From NCBI GenBank assembly GCA_963762575.1, contig CAVXLL010000015.1, positions 1 through 64,000 of the forward strand: a DNA stretch of 64,000 nucleotides, in the 5' to 3' direction. A program made the translations under genes and the position numbers. The stretch is from AP-15 sp963762575. Its GTDB lineage: Bacteria; Pseudomonadota; Alphaproteobacteria; ATCC43930; CGMCC-115725. Below the pieces are notes generated by a model. It did not search any database. It was not told the DNA's origin and saw only the letters and a list, made by a program, of their open reading frames with translations. Position 1 is the first letter of the stretch; each line of letters begins with the position of its first letter. Of the stretch, positions 43,344 through 52,230 are shown piece by piece.

Positions 43344-44369
43344 ATGGCGGACCGACGCTTTTTTGATCGAGCCGGCCCATTTACGCTGGATGCGCTGTGC
43401 GCCTTGAGTGGAGCGAGATTGGTGCACGCCGAGGACGGTGTGCAACTGTTCGGCGATGTGGCGCCCCTTGAGACCGCAGGACCGGAAGACATCAGCTTTC
43501 TCGAAAACAGGAGATACCTCGAAGCATTCGTGCGCTCTCGTGCCGGCGGCGCCTTTGTCGATGAAAAGACCGCCGAACGAGCGCCGCCCGGCATGGCCCT
43601 CCTCATCAGCAATGAGCCCTACAAGGCCTATGCGCTGGCCGCCCAGGCCTTCTATCCGGTGCCCGAGGTGGTCGCTCGCCGCGCGCCCTCCGCGATCGTC
43701 AATTCGACAGCGATCGTGCTCGAGGATTGCGACATCGGCCCCAATGTCGTCATCGAGCGCGGCGTGCGGCTCGGCCACCGCTGCTGCGTCGGCGCAAATA
43801 CGGTGATCGCCGCCGGGGTCGAGATCGGCGATGACTGCCACATTGCCGCAAATGTGACGCTCAGCCATTGCGTGATCGGCTCGCGCGTCGTGTTGCACCC
43901 CGGAGTACGGATCGGCCAGGGCGGGTTCGGATTCGCCCCAGACGCGAAAGCGCCGATCAAAGTCCCGCAGCTCGGGCGCGTCGTGATCGGCGACGATGTC
44001 GATGTCGGCGCCAATACCACGATTGATCGGGGATCCGGACACGATACGGTGATCGGCTCGGGCTCGATGATTGATAATCTGGTGCAGATCGGGCACAACG
44101 TGGTCCTCGGTCGGTGCTGCATACTCGCGGGTCAGGTCGGCATCTCGGGGAGCACGAGGCTCGACGACTTTGTGATGATCGGAGGGCAAGGCGGGCTCGC
44201 AGGCCATTTGCATATTGGGAGCGGCGCGCGTATCGCCGCCAAGAGCGGTCTCATGCGCGACGTCCCTGCGGGAGAAACGGTATGCGGCAGCCCGGCAGTC
44301 CCGTTGAGCGAGTTCATGAGGCAGACTGCGGTGCTGCAGCGCCTCGCGAAAAAGAAGAACGGATCGTGA
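43344..44369 (+). CDS. lpxD: UDP-3-O-(3-hydroxyacyl)glucosamine N-acyltransferase
   Basis: Third committed enzyme of lipid A synthesis, transferring a hydroxyacyl chain from ACP. 341 aa: an N-terminal uridine-binding domain (FLENRRYLEAFVRSRAGGAF), then hexapeptide repeats forming a left-handed helix (CDIGPNVVIERGVRLGHRCC and onward). The catalytic His is in QIGHNVVLGRC, and a C-terminal helix closes. The stop overlaps the fabZ GTG (GTGA). Confidence 0.96.
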   Translation: MADRRFFDRAGPFTLDALCALSGARLVHAEDGVQLFGDVAPLETAGPEDISFLENRRYLEAFVRSRAGGAFVDEKTAERAPPGMALLISNEPYKAYALAAQAFYPVPEVVARRAPSAIVNSTAIVLEDCDIGPNVVIERGVRLGHRCCVGANTVIAAGVEIGDDCHIAANVTLSHCVIGSRVVLHPGVRIGQGGFGFAPDAKAPIKVPQLGRVVIGDDVDVGANTTIDRGSGHDTVIGSGSMIDNLVQIGHNVVLGRCCILAGQVGISGSTRLDDFVMIGGQGGLAGHLHIGSGARIAAKSGLMRDVPAGETVCGSPAVPLSEFMRQTAVLQRLAKKKNGS

Positions 44370-44827
44370 TCGATCCGGCCGACCAGGTACCCGAGATCGG
44401 CATCCAGCGGATCATGGAGATGATCCCGCACCGCCACCCATTCCTGATGATTGATAAGGTGGTCGACGTTGTCGCCAATCAGCGGGCGACCGGGGTCAAG
44501 AACCTGTCAAATAACGAATATTATTTTCAAGGTCATTTCCCGGCGCGGCCGGTGATGCCGGGTGTGCTGATCATCGAGGCGATGGCGCAGACCGCCGCCG
44601 TCCTCGTCGTCTACACCCTAGGCCCGGAATCGGAGGGCAAGCTCGTCTACTTTATGAGTGTGGACAACGCCCGCTTTCGACGCCCCGTTTTCCCGCCAAG
44701 CAAGCTCGAGATCCACGTTGCCAAACAGCGCAACCGCGGGAACGTCTGGAAGTTCGAGAGTACGGCCAAAGTCGGCGAAGATGTGATGGCCGAGGCCGTG
44801 TTCGCTGCGATGATCCTGGACGATTAG
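44366..44827 (+). CDS. fabZ: 3-hydroxyacyl-ACP dehydratase FabZ
   Basis: Hot-dog-fold dehydratase of fatty acid synthesis, drawing from the same 3-hydroxyacyl-ACP pool as LpxA and LpxD. IPHRHPFLMIDKV contains the catalytic His; GHFPARPVMPGVLIIEAMAQ holds the catalytic Glu. The GTG start at 44366 overlaps the lpxD stop and gives 153 aa, the family norm. A longer upstream frame lies inside lpxD and is rejected. Confidence 0.96.
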   Translation: MIDPADQVPEIGIQRIMEMIPHRHPFLMIDKVVDVVANQRATGVKNLSNNEYYFQGHFPARPVMPGVLIIEAMAQTAAVLVVYTLGPESEGKLVYFMSVDNARFRRPVFPPSKLEIHVAKQRNRGNVWKFESTAKVGEDVMAEAVFAAMILDD

Positions 44828-44845
44828 ATGATCTTGGACGATTAG
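44810..44845 (+). repeat. 18-bp tandem duplication at fabZ stop
   Basis: ATGATCCTGGACGATTAG (44810-44827) is repeated immediately as ATGATCTTGGACGATTAG with one substitution. The first copy holds the last five fabZ codons and stop; the second is a non-coding echo before lpxA. Confidence 0.85.
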
Positions 44846-44857
44846 ACGGGGCGCATC

Positions 44858-45658
44858 ATGCCGCAGATCCACCCCACGGCCATCGTCGCGCCGGGGGCGA
44901 GGCTAGCCGAGGATGCGATCGTCGGCCCCTATTGCATCATAGGCGAGAATGTCACTCTCGGTCCGCGGGTATCGCTCGGCTCGCATATCGTGGTCGGGGG
45001 CCGCACCACGATCGGTGAGGGTACGCGCCTGTTCCCCTTCGCCTCGATTGGCCTCGAGCCGCAGGATCTCAAATATCGCGGCGAAAAATCGGAGCTCATT
45101 ATAGGCCGCAACAACACGATCCGCGAATATGTGACGATGAACCCCGGGACCGAAGGCGGAGGAATGATCACGCGGATCGGCGAGGGCTGCCTTTTCATGG
45201 TCAGTGCGCACGTCGCTCACGATTGCCAGATCGGCGACCATGTCGTCATGGCGAACAACGCGACGCTCGCGGGCCATGTCGTGGTCGAGGATTTCGCCAT
45301 TCTTGGCGGGCTCTGTGCCGTTCACCAATACGTCCGGATCGGCAGGCACGCCATGATCGGCGGGATGTCCGGGGTCGAGCGCGACGTCATTCCCTACGGC
45401 CAGGTTATGGGGGAGCGGGCTCGGCTGTACGGCCTGAATATCATCGGGATGCAGCGCCGTGGCTTTAGTCGCGAGGATATCCAGGGGCTGCGCAACGCTT
45501 ACCAGTTCCTGTTCGCCGCAGATGGGACCCTGAGTGACCGGGTAAACGAGACGGCAGAGCGCTTCGGCGGCATAGGGCCGGTCGACGACGTCATCGAATT
45601 CATCCGCGCCAATTCGAGCCGGGCCATCTGTCAGCCGAAGGGGGCGAATGGCGGATAG
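44858..45658 (+). CDS. lpxA: UDP-N-acetylglucosamine acyltransferase
   Basis: First enzyme of lipid A synthesis, a trimeric left-handed beta-helix. 266 aa starting MPQIHPTAIVAPGARLAEDA with hexapeptide repeats. The catalytic His lies in VSAHVAHDCQIGDHVVMANN, and the Gly-rich turn is AILGGLCAVHQYVRIG. The C-terminal helical domain begins near SREDIQGLRNAYQFLF. Overlaps lpxI by 11 bases. Confidence 0.97.
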   Translation: MPQIHPTAIVAPGARLAEDAIVGPYCIIGENVTLGPRVSLGSHIVVGGRTTIGEGTRLFPFASIGLEPQDLKYRGEKSELIIGRNNTIREYVTMNPGTEGGGMITRIGEGCLFMVSAHVAHDCQIGDHVVMANNATLAGHVVVEDFAILGGLCAVHQYVRIGRHAMIGGMSGVERDVIPYGQVMGERARLYGLNIIGMQRRGFSREDIQGLRNAYQFLFAADGTLSDRVNETAERFGGIGPVDDVIEFIRANSSRAICQPKGANGG

Positions 45659-46466
45659 GCTGGGGATCGTCGCCGGATGCGGTGAGCTGCCGCGCCACCT
45701 CGTCAAATGCTGCCGCGCCGCAGGGCGCGATGTCTTCGTCCTCGCCCTGGAAGGAGTAGCCGAGCCGGCGACGGTAGAGGGCGTGCCGCATGCCTGGTGC
45801 CGGCTTGGGGCCGCGGCAACCGGTCTTGCGCTGTTGCGCGCAAATCATGTGACCGAATTGGTGCTGGCCGGCGGCGTTCGGCGGCCATCGCTGACTTCTC
45901 TGCGGCCCGATTGGCGCGCAGCCAAGCTGTTTGCGCGGGTCGGCTATCGTGCGCTGGGCGATGACGGGCTCTTGTCGGCGGTAGTCAAAGAGCTTGAACA
46001 GGAGGGTTTTCGGGTGCTCGGCGCCGATCAACTGCTCGAGCGGGCCCTCGTGCCGGAAGGGCCTCTCGGCCGCCTCCGCCCGGACCCTCAATCGCAAGCC
46101 GATATCGAGCGCGGGCTGTGCGTGGCCCGGACCCTGGGGGCGCTCGATGTCGGACAGGCCGTCATCGTGCAACAGGGCCTCGTGCTCGGCGTCGAAGCGA
46201 TAGAGGGCACCGACGAGCTGTTGCGGCGCTGTGCGGCGCTGCGCCGCGAAGGTCCGGGCGGCGTGCTCGTCAAGGTCGAGAAGCCCGGTCAGGAACCCCG
46301 CGCCGACCGCCCAACTGTCGGATTGCGCACGGTTCTGCTGGCGGCCGAATCGGGACTGCGAGGGCTCGCCGTTGAGGCCAACGCGACGATCGTGCTCGAT
46401 CGCGACCAGGTAATCCGCGCAGCCAACCGCGCTGGATTATTCCTGGTCGGCGTCGGCCGATCGTGA
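45648..46466 (+). CDS. lpxI: UDP-2,3-diacylglucosamine pyrophosphatase LpxI
   Basis: The alphaproteobacterial alternative to LpxH, hydrolysing UDP-diacylglucosamine to lipid X. 272 aa: the N-terminal domain LGIVAGCGELPRHLVKCCRA and the C-terminal DUF1009 core with QAVIVQQGLVLGVEAIEGTD, then LVKVEKPGQEPRADRPTVGL including the catalytic Asp region. Its place between lpxA and lpxB is standard for the class and supports the taxonomic call. Overlaps lpxB by 4 bases. Confidence 0.95.
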   Translation: MADRLGIVAGCGELPRHLVKCCRAAGRDVFVLALEGVAEPATVEGVPHAWCRLGAAATGLALLRANHVTELVLAGGVRRPSLTSLRPDWRAAKLFARVGYRALGDDGLLSAVVKELEQEGFRVLGADQLLERALVPEGPLGRLRPDPQSQADIERGLCVARTLGALDVGQAVIVQQGLVLGVEAIEGTDELLRRCAALRREGPGGVLVKVEKPGQEPRADRPTVGLRTVLLAAESGLRGLAVEANATIVLDRDQVIRAANRAGLFLVGVGRS

Positions 46467-47707
46467 CCGCGAACGAAGCGACGTTCATTTTCATTGTCGC
46501 CGGAGAGCCATCGGGGGACGCGCTCGGCGGCGCGCTGATTGCGGCGCTGCGGCAGCGCACCGGCGGAAGTCTGCGGATCGCCGGGATCGGGGGCGAGCGC
46601 ATGCGGGAGCAGGGGCTCGAGAGCCTCGTCCCGCTCAGCGATCTGGCGATCATGGGAGTGGCCGAGGTATTGCCGCGCGCCCCGGTAATCCTGCGCCGTG
46701 TGCGCGAGACGGTAGCGGCGATCCGCGCGCTGCGCCCCGATGCCGTAGTGACGATCGACAGCTCGGGGTTCAGCTGGCGGGTGGCGCACGGGCTGCGCCG
46801 CCGCGGCGAGACCTTGCCGCTCATTCATTACGTTGCTCCAATGGTTTGGGCCTGGCGGGCGGGGCGAGCCCGACGCATGGCGCGCTGGTACGATCATCTG
46901 ATGACCTTGTTGCCGTTCGAGCCGCCCTATTTCGAGCGGGTCGGGCTGTCCTGCAGCTTTGTCGGGCATCCGGTTCTGGAAAACGGCGCCGAGCGCGGCG
47001 ACGGCGAGCGCTTCCGAGCGGCGCATAGTCTCGCCCCGGACGATCTCCTGATCACGGTATTGCCCGGCAGCCGCGGCGGCGAGGTCCGGCGCTTGCTGCC
47101 GATATTCGGCGCGGCGCTGAGCCGGCTGGAAGACCTGGTCGGACCCTTCCGCGTCGTCGTGCCGACGGTTGGGACGGTCGCGGCGACCGTCGCCGATGCT
47201 GTCGCGGCGTGGCCGGGAAATGCGATCGTCGTGCAGCAGCCGCAAGAAAAATACGACGCCTTCGCAGCGAGCCGCGCCGCGCTTGCCGCATCGGGATCGG
47301 TCGCGCTCGAATTGGCGCTGGCCCGCCTGCCGATGGTCGTCGGCTACCGGCTCAACCCGCTGACCGAGGCATTTCTCGATCGGGTTCTGAAGGTGCGCCA
47401 GGTCAATCTCGTCAATCTGCTGCTCGGCTGGCCGCTGGTTTGCGAGCTGCTCGGGCCTAACTGCACGCCGGCGCGGCTCGCCGCGTCGCTTGCCGAGCTC
47501 GTCGGTGACGAACGGGTTCGCGCGGCGCATCGGCAGGGATATGATGAGGCGGTCCGACGCCTCGCCGGGGATGGCGTGTCGCCGAGCCTGCGGGCTGCCG
47601 ACCAGATCCTCGACCTCGTCGCCGCACCCCGGTGCGGGATTTCACAGCACGGAGGAATGCACGATGACGATGACCGATGTGGCCCAGAGCTCAAAGCCGG
47701 TGCCTGA
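46463..47707 (+). CDS. lpxB: Lipid-A-disaccharide synthase
   Basis: GT19 glycosyltransferase joining lipid X and UDP-diacylglucosamine. Motif IVAGEPSGDALGG near the N-terminus, then DAVVTIDSSGFSWRVA and HYVAPMVWAWR. The donor site is LPGSRGGEVRRLLPIF, and SGSVALELALARLPMVVGYR lies near the C-terminus. GTG start at 46463 overlapping the lpxI stop. The last roughly 15 residues (QHGGMHDDDDRCGPEL) overlap the gloA start by 44 bases, so the 3' end may have been extended by loss of an earlier stop. Confidence 0.95.
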   Translation: MTANEATFIFIVAGEPSGDALGGALIAALRQRTGGSLRIAGIGGERMREQGLESLVPLSDLAIMGVAEVLPRAPVILRRVRETVAAIRALRPDAVVTIDSSGFSWRVAHGLRRRGETLPLIHYVAPMVWAWRAGRARRMARWYDHLMTLLPFEPPYFERVGLSCSFVGHPVLENGAERGDGERFRAAHSLAPDDLLITVLPGSRGGEVRRLLPIFGAALSRLEDLVGPFRVVVPTVGTVAATVADAVAAWPGNAIVVQQPQEKYDAFAASRAALAASGSVALELALARLPMVVGYRLNPLTEAFLDRVLKVRQVNLVNLLLGWPLVCELLGPNCTPARLAASLAELVGDERVRAAHRQGYDEAVRRLAGDGVSPSLRAADQILDLVAAPRCGISQHGGMHDDDDRCGPELKAGA

Positions 47708-48104
47708 CGCCGACAAGTTCCGGCTTTTGCATACGATGATGCGGGTGCGCGACCTCGATGCCTCGCTGAATTTCTACAAGAACCAGCTCGGCATGAAATT
47801 GCTGCGCAAGCGCGATTACCCGAGCGGAAAATTCACGCTCGCCTTTGTCGGCTACGGCGACGAGACGAGCAACACTGTGATCGAGCTGACCCACAACTGG
47901 GAGCAGGCCGAGCCCTACGATCTGGGCAGTGCTTTTGGTCATCTGGCGATCGCGGTGCCCAATGTCTACAAGACCTGCGAGCGTCTTGCCGCCGCCGGAG
48001 TAAAAATCCCGCGCCCGGCCGGTCCGATGGCGCATGGCGGCTCGGTAATCGCATTTATCGAAGACCCCGATGGCTATCGTATAGAGCTGATCGAGCGATC
48101 ATAA
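47664..48104 (+). CDS. gloA: Lactoylglutathione lyase (glyoxalase I)
   Basis: A 146-aa vicinal-oxygen-chelate enzyme converting the methylglyoxal-glutathione adduct to S-lactoylglutathione. The metal ligands fit His in RLLHTMMRV, Glu in VIELTHNW, His in GSAFGHLAIAV and Glu in IAFIEDPDGYRIELIER. The ATG at 47664 has a strong site (GGAGGAATGCACG) inside the lpxB end. Last gene of the run before a hairpin terminator. Confidence 0.95.
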   Translation: MTMTDVAQSSKPVPDADKFRLLHTMMRVRDLDASLNFYKNQLGMKLLRKRDYPSGKFTLAFVGYGDETSNTVIELTHNWEQAEPYDLGSAFGHLAIAVPNVYKTCERLAAAGVKIPRPAGPMAHGGSVIAFIEDPDGYRIELIERS

Positions 48105-48121
48105 GTCCGCGCATTAGCGTC

Positions 48122-48147
48122 GCCACCCAGCCCTGCGGCTGGGTGGC
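48122..48147 (+). terminator. Perfect GC hairpin after gloA
   Basis: GCCACCCAGC and GCTGGGTGGC pair perfectly around CCTGCG, 17 bases after the gloA stop. No T-run follows, but position and stability fit the end of the lpx operon. Confidence 0.65.
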
Positions 48148-48267
48148 CGCCGTGGGGCATCCTATTGCCAGCGCGAACTGATTGCGGCAACTTCGGAACA
48201 GGGGCGGCGTCGTTGCGCTGCCCTGGCAACAAGAATGTGTTCGATCGGAGCAGCCTAGGAGAACAGA

Positions 48268-49665
48268 ATGTTGGAGCTGTTGGAGCGCCAGAAGAAGCTG
48301 ACCGCGAACCAGTGGAAGATCGCGGGCGCGGCGACGCTCGGCGACATGCTCGATTTCTTCGACTTTTTCCTGATCGGCTTTGTGTTGGCTTTCGTGGTCA
48401 AGGAGTGGCATCTGACTTATGGGCAGTCGGGCGCGATCCTGCTCGCCTCTGGCGTCAGTGCTCCTTTCGGCTCGCTCCTATACGGCTGGATGGCCGACAA
48501 GGTCGGCCGGCGCACCGCGCTGATCACCGCCGTGCTGAACGTCTCGCTCGCGACCGGCGCGATGGCGCTGACGCCGGAAGGAGGATGGATTTACCTGATC
48601 ATCTGCCGCTTTTTTGTCGGGTTCGGCGTGACCGGCCTCTATTCAGTCGACATCACCCTGATGCAGGAGTTTTCGCCCGCGAGCAAGCGCGGCTGGTTCA
48701 CCGGGATCACCACGACAATGCTGCCGGCCGGCCAGTTGCTCGCCGCGTTGCTCGGGGCGTTTGCCGCGCCCTATATCGGCTGGCGCGGGATGGTCGCCGT
48801 CGGATTGCTGCCGGCCCTGCTGTGCCTGTACATCCGCGCTTTCGTCCCCGAATCGCCACACTGGCTGCTGCGCCGAGGCCGTGTGGAAGAGGCGCGGCGG
48901 TCGCTCGCATGGGCGTTGAAAATGGATCCCGCGCAAATAGCGTTGCCGGCGGTGCTCCCTGCGGTCGAGCACACGCGTTGGCTCGAGATTTTCAAATATC
49001 CGCGCAGCATCATCGCGGGCTGCCTGGTCGGGCTGACCCAGACCGGCGGCGTCGCGCTCGCCCTGTGGTTGGTGACCCTGTTGGTAATGGTGCTGAAAAT
49101 CACCCCGCCCGAGGCGTCCAAACTGGTGATCTGGATCAGCCTGTCGGCGATTGCCGGCCGGTTCCTCTGCTCGTGGCTTTCGGACGCCTGGGGACGCCGC
49201 GCCTCGGGCATCTTCAGCTGCCTGACCGCAGCGGTTTTCATGTCGCTGGCCGGCTATCTGCACGACGTCTTCATCGGCGGCGTGTCGATGTTCTTTTTGA
49301 TGATCCTGCTGCAAAACTTCTTCGGCAGCGGCAACTACTCGATCGTCGGTCCCTATATGGGCGAGATGTGGCCGTCGCGGCTGCGCGGCAGCGGCATGGG
49401 CTTCGTCTATGGCGTCGGTAATCTCGGTAAGTTCATCGGCCCGCTCGGGCTGGCATTGATCGCCGGTTCGTCGAATTACGTGAAGCCGGAGGTGACCCTC
49501 AACGCGCTGATCCCCGGCTTCAACTATTTTGCGTTCTGGTACGTGCTGGGCGCGGTCGCGTTCTGGCTAATCGGCATGGAAACTCGTGGCCGGACCATCG
49601 ACGAGATCGACAGCGCGCTGAGCAGCCGGCCGGTGCCGTCTACCGAGCAAGTGCCGGCCCAATAG
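48268..49665 (+). CDS. MFS transporter (MHS/aromatic acid-like)
   Basis: A 465-aa inner-membrane carrier with 12 hydrophobic segments. The first loop has the MFS motif GWMADKVGRRTALI; a second copy-like motif CSWLSDAWGRRASGI follows TM8. RFFVGFGVTGLYSVD in TM4 and the PES motif VPESPHWLLRRGRVEEA before the central loop place it near MHS/sugar-porter-like carriers of carboxylates or aromatic acids. Transcribed alone, it ends 10 bases from a convergent alpha-hydroxyacid dehydrogenase, so lactate, mandelate or a similar acid is a plausible cargo. Confidence 0.85.
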   Translation: MLELLERQKKLTANQWKIAGAATLGDMLDFFDFFLIGFVLAFVVKEWHLTYGQSGAILLASGVSAPFGSLLYGWMADKVGRRTALITAVLNVSLATGAMALTPEGGWIYLIICRFFVGFGVTGLYSVDITLMQEFSPASKRGWFTGITTTMLPAGQLLAALLGAFAAPYIGWRGMVAVGLLPALLCLYIRAFVPESPHWLLRRGRVEEARRSLAWALKMDPAQIALPAVLPAVEHTRWLEIFKYPRSIIAGCLVGLTQTGGVALALWLVTLLVMVLKITPPEASKLVIWISLSAIAGRFLCSWLSDAWGRRASGIFSCLTAAVFMSLAGYLHDVFIGGVSMFFLMILLQNFFGSGNYSIVGPYMGEMWPSRLRGSGMGFVYGVGNLGKFIGPLGLALIAGSSNYVKPEVTLNALIPGFNYFAFWYVLGAVAFWLIGMETRGRTIDEIDSALSSRPVPSTEQVPAQ

Positions 49666-49675
49666 CGCGGGCCGG

Positions 49676-50869
49676 TCAGCGGTTCTGCGTCCAGTCGTCG
49701 CGCCACAGGAAGTCGGGGCCGAGTTGGTCGAGGCTTGGGCAGCCGATCTGGGTCATGACCAGGTCGATCTCGCCGCGGAAGATGTCGAGCGCCTTTCTGA
49801 CGCCGGGGAGCCCGCCGGCGACGGCGCCGTAGAGCGCCGGGCGGCCGAAGAACACGAATTGGGCGCCTAGGCACAAGGCGATCAGGATGTCGGCGCCGCG
49901 CCGCGCGCCACTGTCGAGCATCACCGTCATCTTGTCGCCGACCGCCGCCCTGATCGCCGGCAAAGCTTCGAGCGAGGCCGGCGCCTGGTCGAGCTGGCGG
50001 CCGCCATGGTTCGAGACGATGATGCCGTCGACCCCGATTTCCGCGGCGCGAACCGCGTCGGCCGGGTTGAGGATGCCTTTGAGGACGAGCGGGCGCGGAA
50101 AGAGGCGGCGATAGCGCTCGAGGTCGCGCCAGGTCTGCGCCGAGGCCGGAGTCTGACTGCGGCCGAGAGCGATCACGTCTGACGTGCTCGCGCCGTTGGC
50201 GGCGTGCGGCGCCCAGTTTCCAAGGGTGGGCGCGCCGCCGAGCCGCATATATTCGATGACCCAGGCGGGATGGGTGATCGCCTCCAACAGGATCGACGGT
50301 TTAAGCTTCAGCGATTCCATGACGCCGCCACCGCGGATTCGTGAAAAGCCGTTGCGGTAGTTGCGCTCGCGTTTCGGGTGCACCGGCACATCGACGGTCA
50401 GCACCAGGGCGCCGAGCCCGGCATCGCGCGCGCGGCCGATCAGCGCATCCGTGATGTTGCCGTCCTTGGCGGCATAGAGTTGGAACCAGACATTGTTGGG
50501 CGCGACCCGCGCCGCCTGCTCCATGGACGCGTTGCTGCCCCCCGACATGATGTAGGGGATGTTCGCCGCTGCCGCGGCTTCGGCCAACATGAGCTCGCCT
50601 TCCCGACGGTAGAGACCGACGCCGCCGGTTGGCGAGATCCCGAACGGGCTCGAATAGGTGCGGCCGAACACAGTCGCGGTTTGGTCCCGTTTGGCGACGT
50701 CGACCAGGTAGCGGGGCAGCAGCCGGTGTTTGTGAAACGCGGCTTCGTTGCGCGCGAGACCGCGTTCGTCCTCCACTCCGCCCTCGATGTAGTCGAAAAT
50801 GAGGCGCGGCAGCTTGCGCTTCGCAATCCGGTGCAGGTCTTCGATGTTGATCGCGCTATCGAGGTTCAT
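49676..50869 (-). CDS. FMN-dependent alpha-hydroxyacid dehydrogenase, copy 1
   Basis: A 397-aa TIM-barrel flavoenzyme of the LldD/mandelate dehydrogenase/glycolate oxidase family. FDYIEGGVEDERG near the N-terminus, SPTGGVGLYRREGE, LTVDVPVHPKRERN, the flavin lysine in LVLKGIL, and the catalytic His-Arg segment IIVSNHGGRQLDQAPASLE are all present, as is LDSGARRGADILIALCLGA for FMN phosphate. The second copy directly upstream shares most motifs, so this is a tandem duplication with divergence. A membrane-binding loop is possible in the middle (EAITHPAWVIEYMRLGG). Confidence 0.9.
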   Translation of the reverse strand: MNLDSAINIEDLHRIAKRKLPRLIFDYIEGGVEDERGLARNEAAFHKHRLLPRYLVDVAKRDQTATVFGRTYSSPFGISPTGGVGLYRREGELMLAEAAAAANIPYIMSGGSNASMEQAARVAPNNVWFQLYAAKDGNITDALIGRARDAGLGALVLTVDVPVHPKRERNYRNGFSRIRGGGVMESLKLKPSILLEAITHPAWVIEYMRLGGAPTLGNWAPHAANGASTSDVIALGRSQTPASAQTWRDLERYRRLFPRPLVLKGILNPADAVRAAEIGVDGIIVSNHGGRQLDQAPASLEALPAIRAAVGDKMTVMLDSGARRGADILIALCLGAQFVFFGRPALYGAVAGGLPGVRKALDIFRGEIDLVMTQIGCPSLDQLGPDFLWRDDWTQNR

Positions 50870-50893
50870 CGCTTCATCCCAATTACATAGGCG

Positions 50894-51028
50894 CGACCCT
50901 CACCCGCCTCGCTCCGCTCGGCACCCTCTCCCGCAGTGCGGGAGAGGGGCTCCAAAGTGCAATTCCAAGCTCCTCTCCCGCACTGCGGAGAGGGGGGACC
51001 AGCGCGCAGGGCTGGTGGGTGAGGGTCG
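50894..51028. repeat. Palindromic intergenic repeat (RIME-like)
   Basis: Outer arms CGACCCTCACCC (50894-50905) and GGGTGAGGGTCG (51017-51028) enclose an inner hairpin CCCTCTCCCGC/GCGGGAGAGGG (50924-50948) and a second similar half-site near 50970-50997. This architecture matches the dispersed palindromic elements common between genes in alphaproteobacteria. It separates the two dehydrogenase copies. Confidence 0.85.
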
Positions 51029-51036
51029 TCCTTTTT

Positions 51037-52230
51037 TCACACATTGCGCGCCCGATCTTCCCGCCACAGGAAATCGGGGCCGAGTTGGTCGAGGCTCGGG
51101 CAGCCGATCTGGCCCATGACGAGATCGATCTCGCTGCGGAAGATCGAGATCGCCTTCTTGACGCCGGGAATCCCACCGGCAGCGGCACCATAGAGTGTCG
51201 GCCGGCCCATGAAGCAGAAGCGGGCGCCCAGGCACAGGGCGATCAGGATGTCGGCGCCGCGCCGGACGCCGCTGTCGAGCATCACCGTCAAGTTGTCGCC
51301 GACGGCCTCGTGGATCGCCGGCAATACGTCGAGCGAGGCCGGGGCCTGGTCGAGCTGGCGGCCGCCGTGGTTCGAGACGATGATGCCGTCGCAGCCGATC
51401 TCCGCAGCCCGCAAAGCGTCGCGCGGATCCATGATGCCCTTGACGACGAGATTGCGCGGGAAGAGCCGGCGATACTGTTCGAGATCGCGCCAAGTCTGGG
51501 CGTTGTACGGCATGATGGAACGGGAATAATTGTAGACGGCCTCGGCATTAGCGCCGGACACGGCATAGGGCCGCCAGTTCTGCAGCATCGGCGTCCCGCC
51601 GCCATGCCGCAAATACTCGACGATCCAGCCGGGGTGTGTCAGCGACTCAAGCAGGATCGAGGGTTTCAGGCTGAGCGCCTGGAAAAGCCCGCCGCGGATA
51701 TTGGTAAACCCGTTGCGGATATTGCGCTCGCGTTTGGAGCTCACCGGCACATCTACGGTCAGCACCAGCGCGTCGAGGCCAGCATCGGCAGTCCGGCGGA
51801 TCATGTCTTCGCGGATTTTGGCGTCGCTCGCCGCGTAGAGCTGATACCACGCATTCTTTGGCGCGATTTTTGCCGCCGCCTCGATCGAGTCGTTGCTGGC
51901 GCCCGACATGATGTAGGGGATGTTCGCTCCCGCCGCCGCCTCGGCCAGCATCAAATCGGCGCCGCGGCGGAAGAGGCCCGCCCCGCCGGTCGGCGCGATG
52001 CCGAACGGGCTCGCATAGGTGCGGCCGAACAAGCTCGCCGACTGGTCGCGCTTGGAGACATCGACCAAGTAGCGCGGCAACAGTTTATGCTTGCCGAACG
52101 CCGCGGTGTTGCGCTCGAGCCCGCGCTCGTCCTCGAGCCCGCCTTCGATGAAATCGAAGGCGATCTTCGGCAGCCGCCGCTTCGCCATGCGGTGCAGATC
52201 TTCGATATTGACGGCGTTATCGATCCTCAT
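51037..52230 (-). CDS. FMN-dependent alpha-hydroxyacid dehydrogenase, copy 2
   Basis: Also 397 aa and colinear with the downstream copy. FDFIEGGLEDERGLERN, APTGGAGLFRRGADL, LTVDVPVSSKRERNIRNGF, the lysine in LVVKGIMDP and IIVSNHGGRQLDQAPASLD carry the same catalytic residues, so both are expected to be active. Differences cluster around the substrate loop (LRHGGGTPMLQNWRPYAVSG against LGGAPTLGNWAPHAANGAST), suggesting different acids. The two genes are not overlapping, and the palindromic repeat between them may tune their relative expression. Confidence 0.9.
   Translation of the reverse strand: MRIDNAVNIEDLHRMAKRRLPKIAFDFIEGGLEDERGLERNTAAFGKHKLLPRYLVDVSKRDQSASLFGRTYASPFGIAPTGGAGLFRRGADLMLAEAAAGANIPYIMSGASNDSIEAAAKIAPKNAWYQLYAASDAKIREDMIRRTADAGLDALVLTVDVPVSSKRERNIRNGFTNIRGGLFQALSLKPSILLESLTHPGWIVEYLRHGGGTPMLQNWRPYAVSGANAEAVYNYSRSIMPYNAQTWRDLEQYRRLFPRNLVVKGIMDPRDALRAAEIGCDGIIVSNHGGRQLDQAPASLDVLPAIHEAVGDNLTVMLDSGVRRGADILIALCLGARFCFMGRPTLYGAAAGGIPGVKKAISIFRSEIDLVMGQIGCPSLDQLGPDFLWREDRARNV

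Noticed and set aside
48165..49421. 418-aa plus-strand frame inside the MFS transporter
   Set aside because: Arg-rich shadow; the transporter frame has clear membrane helices and MFS motifs.
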